DNA of 64,000 bases, from positions 31,973,282 to 32,037,281 of the forward strand of contig JAKSZT010053883.1 in the NCBI GenBank assembly GCA_026826555.1, written 5' to 3'. This DNA is from Tolypeutes matacus (lineage: Eukaryota > Chordata > Mammalia > Cingulata > Chlamyphoridae). Each line of letters begins with the position of its first letter. Position 1 is the first letter of the stretch. A program made the translations under genes and the position numbers. Below are positions 55,815 to 64,000 of the stretch, piece after piece. Below the pieces are notes generated by a model that worked only from the letters and a program-made list of their open reading frames with translations, made no database searches and was not told where the DNA came from.

Positions 55815-56245
55815 GTGGGAAAGGAAAGAAGGACTTAGGCCACCGATCTGGGAGATTCGGGACTTTTATGACTTATTGGACGGGGGGTGGGGGTGGGGAA
55901 GCCATGAGAGGGGCTCCCCTGGGATAAACCCTCTATTACCACCCCAAGTTTCTGACCTTCAGGATGGTGGCTGGAATATGGAATTCCAAGGGAGCCAGTC
56001 TGGGGGCCAGTCCTCTTAGGGCATGTTTACAGGGTCAAGGGAAGAGACAGGGATGAAAGGCTGACATTTAATATAAGCCCACACAAGAGACTGAAAAGAA
56101 AATCTGAGAGGCAAAAAGAAATCCAGAAGATTAGCATCACGGAAAGAGAGGAGAGAGCATTTCTAGGGAGAAGTGGTCCAGAGTGTCAGATGCCAGAGCA
56201 CCGAGGTGGTGACAGTGAATTAGGCAATTAGGAGCCTTGGGGAGG

Positions 56246-57526
56246 GGGGCATTGGGGGGCTTAACACCCATTTGCATTTGACAATTCGGACCTATTCCTC
56301 CCCCAGATGGCCTGCTCCCTGAAGACCAGGGGCCCTTGAGTTTTCAAACATTTTGGAGTCACAGATACCTTTGACAATCTAATGCCTCCTCTCTCCTGAA
56401 AAAATGACCCACAAATAAAATGTTGCCTTTCATTTAAGGGAGTTCAGAGACTCTCCTAAAGCTCATCCATTTGTTCTTATTTGCTGAGTTCTTCCTGCAA
56501 ACATCTGAAACCTAAACAAATCTTCTGCTTCCTGGGAATTTAAACCCAGAAACCCTTCAATTCCTCCATCCCCGAGGCCCAGTTGGCCTCAGCTCCAGCC
56601 CCGTGCTTTCATGGTTCCCGGCTTATTGTCCTGCTGCCTGTCAGTCACTCTGAACCATTATACAAATTAGCATCTCTAAAGCCCACCTCCACAGCCTGTT
56701 CCTTGAGTAGTGTAACAAGTGTTTCCCAGGGTCTTCAGCTCTGGGTACAAAGGGGTCTCAAAAGCAACCACAAAACCGGGGAAACTGCTTGTCGCTTCCA
56801 TACCCAGCCACTGAGGCTCAAAGGGGGCCGCGTTCCCCGGCATGTGAGGGCTTGTGGCCCAGGGCTGTGTCACTTTCCCTTCCCATCAAATCTCTTGGTG
56901 TTGGGTTCTACGGTCCACTTTCCCAGTTTTTGAACATATCTAGGAATAGCTGAATTAGCTGAAGGTACACACAGCTTTGCCCCAGATAAGACACCAGATA
57001 TGGATGGGCCATTTCACCCAAAGAAGGAACATAAAACAGTGTCTTATTTTTTCCCAGAGAAAAGAGGGAGAACAGTGAGACATGGAAGGGAAAGAAGGAA
57101 GGTTCACCTTGTCTCTATTTCTAGGATGTTTAAATCAGAATAAGATCAAACACTTGCCCAAACTCCACTACTGCTACTGGTAGTAATAATAGCAGTAATA
57201 ACAAAAATGGCCACACACATTACTGTCCCTACAGCAATTTCCCAAAAAGTGTCCCTTGGCCAGGCAACCGCCCTTTGGCAGAGCTAAAGTGAATGGCGAT
57301 TACAGCAAGCTGATACTTGGCTGCTGTTCCTGAAAAACTCAGGAAAGCCAGCACATTTCCCCACTAATCCACCCCAATCAAATTCACACGTTAGCTCCGA
57401 AATGCTATCTGTTACAGCTTAGTGTGTCAATACAGGCTGCGGCTCCCCAGACACCCCTGGCTGTTGAGAGCTGCAACGAGCGTGATATTGGCCCTTTGGA
57501 TTTCACAGACACCCTCTCTGAGTACA
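56246..57526. other. Mostly unassigned
   Basis: 56335-56460 ('ttttggagtcacagatacct') may be a worn relative of the hAT element at 46579. The rest has no recognised repeat or exon; the 116-codon frame at 56583-56933 has no domain. Confidence 0.4.
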
Positions 57527-57527
57527 A

Positions 57528-57563
57528 ACACACACACGCACGCACGCACGCACGCACGCACGC
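57528..57563. repeat. (AC)n/(GCAC)n microsatellite
   Basis: A short AC run passes into 'gcacgcacgcacgcacgc'. It is strictly alternating purine and pyrimidine and has about seven CpGs. Confidence 0.96.
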
Positions 57564-57855
57564 CCACTCCATCAGCAGGCTGCGCAGCAGTGTGCAGTCA
57601 GAAGCCGTGTGGGAAATGTGCAATCACACCTCGCTTTCGCTTTCGGCGGCAGTGAAATCTTTCTTGGTTTGGGAACTGCAACAGTTCGTATGTTGAGAGT
57701 GTACAGGAGGTTTCCAAGCATCCCGTGTGGAGTTTGGTGCTCTGGCATCGTTCATCCCACTTTTCCAGATCCTTCCTGGAAGACCCCACACAGCCTGGGG
57801 TAGGCCCGCAACAGAGTAAATACACCTGTGGCTCTTAGGTTTCTCAAAGAGAATA
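57564..57855. other. No identifiable feature
   Basis: Nothing is recognised. Four open frames of 64-90 codons overlap on both strands without a domain. Confidence 0.4.
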
Positions 57856-57859
57856 TATA

Positions 57860-58045
57860 GGTTCACACAATATTTGACAAAGTATTTAAATTTCTTATCC
57901 CACTTGTTCCTCCCAGAGAAGGAATTATTGACCCTATTTTACACTAGAGGAAACGGAAGTACAGAGAGGTTGAATGACTTTCTCAAGGTCAGTGTGCTAG
58001 TAAGTGGCGAGGCTGAAACCAAAACCCTGGCTCTGGGGTCAGGGA
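57860..58045 (-). mobile_element. MIR SINE, antisense
   Basis: 'cagagaggttgaatgacttt', 'ctcaaggtcagtgtgctagt' are the reversed MIR core. Confidence 0.85.
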
Positions 58046-58374
58046 CATTTCCCCTGCCTTGCCCCCAATAATAATCAACCTATCCCTACATTTATGAGTA
58101 ATTTTATAGCACATAAAGTTATAGATAGAATTCCATATAAAGTTTCATTCTGATCTTTGAATTAATATAAGACTATATAATGCTTTCTATTTATTGATTA
58201 TAAATCTGTATAGTTTTTCCATTCCGATGCATTTGGAAATAGTTAGAATTAAGTTTGTACCTTAAGGCAATACTGATTCATAAATTATCTTTGGGGAGCA
58301 AATGAGAGTGTCATACTTTGGCCTCAGATTTCAGTTCAGTATTCTGTTTGTGTGACCTTGAGTGAGTCTCTTCG
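58046..58374. other. AT-rich, no identifiable feature
   Basis: No repeat or gene is recognised. Confidence 0.4.
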
Positions 58375-58575
58375 CATGTGCTTAATGGACTCTAGAGTCA
58401 AGGTGCTTAGGTTGGAATCCCAGCTCCATACTTACTAGCTGTGCGACCTTGGACAAGATGATTAACCTCCCTTGGCCTCAGTTTCCTCATCTGTAGAATT
58501 GGAATAATAGGAGTTCTCTGTCAGGAGAGTTGTGAGGATTGAATAAAATAGTCTGTGCCTTTCAAATAGTTAGTG
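58375..58575 (+). mobile_element. MIR SINE
   Basis: 'ggttggaatcccagctccat', 'cctcagtttcctcatctgta' and 'gttgtgaggattgaataaaa' cover most of MIR. Confidence 0.92.
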
Positions 58576-58716
58576 GTCCAGAGCGATCAGAGAGAACAGC
58601 AAAGGGAAGGGAGGAAGGAGGGACCACCTGGGCTCTGGATCTTGAACTCTTAAATCAGTCTTGGTTGTGAAACCTTTACGGAGTAAGATAAAAACAATTG
58701 TTAAAACCCCACTTAC

Positions 58717-59006
58717 TACGATGTGAACTGTGGCAAGTCCCCAGGATGTGTAAGTCCATTGAGGGTGGTGGGCCACACTTGTGGGAGATGTTTGTGTGGG
58801 ATGTGGTGGGAGGTGTGGGAGGTGGGCAACATGGGAATCCCGGTGGGTTCCGTGTAATATTTTAGGTAATCTAAGCACCTCTTAAAATATATTTATATAT
58901 ATATAAATAACATTTTTGTAAGCAAATGCACATATATGCATATATATTTATATATCATTTTACAAATATTGGTATGTATTGTGAAAACTTTGATTTTTAC
59001 CCACAA

Positions 59007-59042
<36 letters not shown>

Positions 59043-59049
59043 AAAACAC
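58717..59049 (+). mobile_element. Young xenarthran LINE-1 3' end with perfect duplication
   Basis: Perfect 14-bp duplications 'aaaaccccacttac' flank it (58703-58716, 59050-59063). The 333-bp body includes 'gggaatcccggtgggttccg' and 'taggtaatctaagcacctct', and an A23 run (59024-59046) closes it. A pure long tail and unmutated flanks suggest recent insertion. Confidence 0.93.
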
Positions 59050-59129
59050 AAAACCCCACTTACAATCCTACTGTTTCTACACGGGCCTCCCATGTTACTG
59101 TGCTTAAAGCAGTTAGGGACTGAGGTCAG

Positions 59130-59245
59130 CTGTTACCACCTCAGGGTCCTTGTCTGTAAAGTGGAGATAATACCTCTCTCATGGGATTATTACAATGCGA
59201 AAGTGCTTTGTCACCTATAAATCGAGTAGAATATTATGAATACTA
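59130..59245 (+). mobile_element. MIR SINE fragment
   Basis: 'tccttgtctgtaaagtggag' with 'ataatacctctctcatggga' is MIR core. Confidence 0.75.
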
Positions 59246-61079
59246 GATGCTGAGGGCTGGATAGAACCGGTCATTCGATCTGAGAAGAACTAGGCCATTC
59301 AATGGCCTGAAGGGTACCTGTCCCGCTGCTCTCCAAGTCACAGTGAAGTGAGTGGAGGATAAGGGTAGAGCCACTTTGGACTGTGTGGCTCTGAGAGGGA
59401 CGAGTAGTGGTGAAGATTGGTTCTGGATGGTAGAAAACAAGACGACAATCTCCATGTAGAGATACAGAACTCAGGTGCAAGAACTTCAGGCTGGAAGTTG
59501 GTTATTTTTAAATGAGGCTCCTCGGAGCTTAGAAACATATCTTCACTGTTCCTCTGGGACAGGAGGATTGTTAGGTTGAACCACATGAAAATGACAATAT
59601 TTGACTGCTTTGGACCTGCAAAAACAGCAATTTCAACCTAATATTTGTCTCTATTTGTGAATTTATTTATCTGTGCTGCTTTATTCATTGACTGGTCCCG
59701 TGATTCACTAATTTGCTAGTTCAAGTTTTCATTCCACAAACATTTACTGTTGGAGTTAAGGAACTAACAAGATCCCCTCTCTCCTACTGCCTAAGTTTTG
59801 AACTAACTAAAAGGCAGTAGAGTCAGGCAGACAGAAGTAGAAATGTCTGCTTTAGTACTAAGACTGATTCTGGGGAGTGTGGCTTGGTCACCAGGGCAGT
59901 CCCAGGCAATGGTTTTTAGCTGGCAGACAGCTCCCAAAAAGGAGAGAGAAGGAGGCTGAGCTATAAGCCAGATTCCTTTCCCAAATCAACCTAGGGGCAA
60001 AGTGAGGAAAGACCAAGGCAGGGCAAAACTGTAACAGTGATTGATATCCCTGCACCTGGAAACAAAGCCAGAGGAAAGGAGGTTCCCCTAACAAGTAGTA
60101 ACAGCAGCAAAACAAAAACAAAAACAAAAAATAAAAAATAAAACAAACAAGTGAAAAAACACTTACTAAAGACTTAAATGTTTGCAAGCGACTTTTATTA
60201 GAGCTTTTTGGGCAATGGAAATGGGTTTATATCCCAGAAAAGCTAACAAATTATAATTGGTTATTAGAAACCCTTTTCTTAATAGACTGCCATGAAGCTC
60301 CATTGTCCCTTTTCCCTTCCCTCTGCCCCCCCCTTTCTTCTCTGTCTTTTACCTCTCAGGAGCACCCCCTCCCATTTTATTATGCAGAACATTCTGGTTC
60401 TCTTCAACCTCCTACCCACAATATCAGTTGAGATATTTCTCTGCATATATCTTTGATCTCCAGAGAATGTAACTCTTTCTGTTATATAGACGAGGTAAAA
60501 TTACATAAATAATTCTTCCAAGTCCTAAAAAACCCAAATTTCCTCACCCCTATCCTCCCTGCCATAAACTAAGAACCTGAAAAAGAATATTTGATTACGT
60601 TAACATTTGACAGGTGTTGAATTCCCCCCAAAATGTCATTTACCAAAATAGAATTATTCTAAACACTAACCCCAATTAGTCTTACTGGGAGCACTGCTTC
60701 AAAAACGTTTCTCACCCCTAACCCACAGCCTCTTCTCTCCAAAGTTAATGTTAATACACTAAGCTTTGTAATAAGTTTAGTCTCAATCTGAATGACTGAT
60801 TTCCATGTCCCTTCTTCTCCTCAAATTGAAAAAAAAAAGAGAGAGAGAGCAAGAGAGAGAGAGAGAGGGAAAATGAAGAAATTAAGAGAAATCCCTAATG
60901 GCTCTTTCTCCTTAAAGAAAGGGATCTTTCCCAGTGATTAATCATGCCCGTGACAAATATGAGGAGAATGCAAATTTAAGGAAAATTACATTTTGATACC
61001 ATTCTAAAAGCTTATTTCAAACAAGGGATCAATAACATATTTCTAGTAGATGATCATCTCTAATCCTAAGTATCAGATA
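59246..61079. other. Mostly unassigned
   Basis: An A-rich CAAAA/AAATA tract lies at 60105-60150 and a GA tract at 60827-60869. Otherwise there is no repeat I can name; 59660-59750 weakly resembles a reversed L2 tail. Confidence 0.4.
60827..60869. repeat. A-run followed by (GA)n
   Basis: A short A-run passes into 'gagagagagagagaggg' with one AGCA interruption. Confidence 0.95.
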
Positions 61080-61205
61080 ATAAAATTTGGAACAGGAAGG
61101 TACTCCAGAAACATCAGGTCCACCCTCTTTGTCAAGACCTAGGGTTCAAATGACTTCCCCAAGGCCACATAGGGAGTGAGGGCAGAACAGGGACTAAAGA
61201 AACCA
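61080..61205 (-). mobile_element. MIR-like SINE, antisense
   Basis: 'aaggtactccagaaacatca' and 'ccccaaggccacatagggag' resemble reversed MIR-type sequence, like 30786-30930. Confidence 0.55.
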
Positions 61206-63291
61206 GGTCTTGACTCCCCACCTGTGCCTTCCCCCTTGCCTCCCTGAGTCTGATTCTACTTTAATAACCACCCTAACATCGGAGCAGAAATTGGAGATTT
61301 CATCTTCCCTCCTAGCCTGTCATAATGAAATTCTAACCCATATAATTAAAGGGCACCTAGAAATAAAGCCCCACAAAGCATTTGGAGCAAATGGACCTGG
61401 GATCTTTCTGACATTCCTCCCATCTATCCAAGAAGCACGGACCCTCCCTATTAGGGTTCTCCCCTCCATAGCCATCTCCATCTGGCTCATGGCCGAAGCA
61501 GCTCCGTGCTAAGGCAGGACCTCTTGCCCCCCTACTTGTACATCCTTCCGGTGGGCTCACCATCCCGCCTCCTCAATGCATCACCCTATTCATGTCTGCT
61601 CCAGGGAGCATGGTTTCCACTTCTCTAGTGAAATGTTCACACTTGCTTAATGAAGACGAGGACCTCCAGCCCCATTAGAGCTGCTCCTGGGTAAGACCGG
61701 GGCTATTTCTGACACTTGCACTGGAGATAATATGCTTACTTAAGTCCTTATTTGACCATGCAAAAGAAACGCACAATGGAGCATGCATGACACAAGCTTC
61801 TCTAGTTGTTTTAATTGATGTCAAATCCTAATGCCCTTACAATCAATTCTGACTTACTCTATGAGCTGGTATTTATATTTGCTGTCAGAACTACCACATG
61901 TATGGAGCAGAACTGAGACCTAACGACTGCGTTACATGGATATCATGCCTGTCAGATACATGGAAACAGGGTCAGGGGTTATTCTTTTCATGTTAGAGGA
62001 GGGGAGTGAGGAGCATTTTGCCTGAGGTGGCCCATAGAGAGCAAAAGCAGAGAAGTCCACAGAGGAACCCCAGAATCCTGCTCCTAATCCAGGTCTCTCA
62101 GGAGAGAATTCTCCAGCCTACCTGGTGTCCCCAGAAGGGGTTCCTTTGTTATGACTTGGAGAGGAGGAATAAGGAGGCAAAGAAGGATGTTGCAGACAGT
62201 TGTCAAAGGGATAGGGAGTTAGACTTTGGGAACAAACACCTTGACTTTGCTGAGGCATAAACTTCACAGCGGGAAGCCATTATTTCAGTGACAAAGCTTT
62301 GTTCAGTTGACATCATCTCTTAATTATCTGCATAAGAATGCATTTGTCAAGTTCCATGAGATAGGATTGGTAACAATAAACCTGCATTTCTGCACAATAT
62401 TTTAAGTCTGAAGGCAGAGGCACAACACACAAGAAAAGAGCAGTACGCGGCTCTCTGCTCGTCTTGGATGCCACTGGCTATGCGTGGATTCCCACCCGAC
62501 ATCTATGCTAGTCTTGTAACCTGCCCAGCCAAACTGGGCCACCAGGCTGTGCCAGGCTTCTGGAGGCCTCAAGGTTCCAAAGGCTAAGGCAAGATTCCTT
62601 GATAGTCTTGGCCCAAAGACATCCTAGGAAGTCACTTTTCCTGGCCACCTCCAAATTAGCAGGACACCAAAATCCCCACCAGCCCTTTTCATCCCATCCT
62701 TTCTCCAAGTACGAGATGTCTCCAGCTCTTCTCTAAACAACCTCAATAATTTTCTACTACTGTCACTGAGGCTGCCTTTCCTGGCCCATGTCCACCTCTG
62801 CCCAGAGACAGGGCAGTGCTTCTCCAGTGAACAGAGCTCTGGACTTGGATGGCCTGACCGCTACATAAACTCAGCTCTTTTTAGAACTCCCTAAGACATC
62901 TTTGATCCTTAAATTCTGCCAGGAAGTTTACAAGAAATTCCTCAAGGGACTGGGCCAGGTAATAACTCAAGGACTCCACTCAAAGGATCTCAAGGCTCGC
63001 ATGCAAACTATACCGCCAGTAATCTGCTCTGATATCCTTGAGTTTCCAGCCTGGGTGTGCAGATGACTGTCCTAACATGACCCTCTATACAGTGGGTCAG
63101 TCAAGGACAGAACCCTAAGGAATACCAGAATTTAAAGGATAGATCTGGGACAAGGAATCCACAAAGGAGACTGGGAAGGAACGTCAGACAGGACTCACGT
63201 ATCTATGCATAACTACCCCTCCATGCCTGGGTCAGAGGAGAAGCCTGGGGAGCAGGAAACTGGCTGTAGCAGAGTGTCACAGTAACAGCTC
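61206..63291. other. Repeat-free block with candidate regulatory DNA
   Basis: No repeat is recognised over 2.1 kb. 61600-61990 and 62225-62400 have TAATT-type and octamer-like words in otherwise ordinary DNA ('gttttaattgatgtcaaat', 'tcttaattatctgcataag'). Open frames of up to 100 codons lack domains. Confidence 0.45.
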
Positions 63292-63779
63292 TGTACTGGG
63301 TTGAATAGTGTCCCCCAAAACTCAAATCTACCCAGAACCTCAGAATGTTACCTTATTTGGAAATAGTATCTTTGCAGGTGTAATTATTTAAGATAAGGTC
63401 AGATTGATTAGGGTGAGCCCTGAATCCAATGACCTATGTCCTTAGAAAAAGGCCATGTGAAAACAGAGGCAGAGGTTAGAACCAGCGAAGAACACCTGGA
63501 AGAGACAAGGAGGATCCTCCACTAGAAAAGAAGGCCCTGTGAAAACAGAGGCAGGGATTGCAGTGATGCAGCTACAAGCCAAGGGATGCCAGGGATTGCC
63601 AGCAACCCCCAGGGGATAGGAGAGATACATGAAACAGATTCTTCCTCAAAACCCCTAGAAGTAACCGATGCTGCCAACACCTGGATTTCAGACTCCTAGC
63701 CTCCTGAACTGTGGGCGAATACAGTTCTGTTGTTGTAATCTGTGGTAATTTGTTACGGCAGGCCTAGGAAACTAATACA
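63292..63779 (+). mobile_element. MLT1-type LTR (ERVL-MaLR)
   Basis: It begins 'tgtactgggttgaatagtgt' and ends 'ggcctaggaaactaataca', with 'tcagaatgttaccttatttg' in between. It is related to the LTR at 28820-29258 but longer. An internal near-repeat of 'tgaaaacagaggcag' (63459 and 63541) marks an 82-bp duplication. The 5-bp flanks agree poorly. Confidence 0.9.
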
Positions 63780-64000
63780 GCCTCTAGCTGGCTTGTACCT
63801 CCCTGTGTCCACACTCTTGGATAGTTTCCTCCTCCACCCCACCCCCAATAGCTGGAGGTTGCCTATGTGGTCAGCAGAGACTTGGAAAGTACTTGCACTT
63901 GGAACACTGTGACAGCCGCCACGTGGAGGTATCCTGGCCAACCTGCTGGGTGATTAGAGACCTATGGCTCATTTTCCCTGGCTGACAGCCTACCAATCCC

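Larger units (their letters stand above)
55028..56245 (-). mobile_element. L2 LINE, antisense, 3' end through central coding region
   Basis: It begins with the reversed tail 'attcattcaacaaaagcttc' and proceeds through 'gatccctgccctcaagaaac', 'gggcatcccaggcaaagggt' and the RT to 'gagtgtcagatgccagagca'. A hAT fragment interrupts it at about 55345-55490. It covers more continuous L2 than any other piece here. Confidence 0.85.

Overview
This is a stretch of placental-mammal nuclear DNA, almost certainly from a xenarthran and most probably an armadillo (Dasypus). The clade call rests on three tRNA-derived SINEs of the DAS type (6096-6287, 16325-16590, 45476-45703) and on LINE-1 3' ends of the xenarthran kind (for example 3132-3660, 19950-20200, 37099-37972, 58717-59049). 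They sit among repeats shared by all placentals: MIR, L2, L3/CR1, MLT1 LTRs, MER5A and old L1M. Base composition is modest in GC and no stretch qualifies clearly as a CpG island.

I found no intact protein-coding gene, no convincing exon and no functional RNA gene. The open frames are short, stop at random and mostly lie in repeats. Recognisable coding remnants are the C-terminus of L1 ORF2 (50775-51050) and a CR1/L2-type reverse transcriptase (55341-55814, minus). The one RNA-gene-like feature is a full-length U1 snRNA retrocopy (7695-7858) with an A-tail and a target-site duplication. The window is intergenic or deep intronic.

Layout. 1-5.5 kb: nested L1s, then an antisense old L1 3' UTR holding an unidentified 396-bp insert. 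5.76-11.46 kb: a long minus-strand L2 broken up by a DAS SINE, the U1 retrocopy, MIRs, and an old L1 that itself holds a solo ERVL-type LTR. 11.5-16.3 kb: mostly unassigned sequence with MIR, L3 and L2 pieces. 16.3-22 kb: a DAS SINE, an ERVL/MaLR LTR, a long antisense L1 and a second solo LTR related to the one at 9.9 kb. 22-32 kb: L2, MLT1, MER5A and MIR pieces between long unassigned stretches. 32-42 kb: more unassigned sequence, including candidate regulatory DNA, plus a xenarthran L1 with clean ends at 37.1-38.0 kb. 42.9-46.8 kb: L1s, L2, a dimeric DAS SINE, a MIR and a hAT element. 46.8-49.5 kb: repeat-free, moderately GC-rich DNA with homeobox, forkhead and SOX-like words. 49.5-59 kb: L1, L2, L3 and MIR. 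59.2-63.3 kb: largely repeat-free, then an MLT1 LTR at the end.

No genes work together here. The value of the window is its record of insertions, with several exact target-site duplications, and a few long repeat-free blocks that could be regulatory. I did not find an undescribed biological system. Family names come from memory of consensus sequences, without a database search; subfamily names are therefore withheld or hedged.
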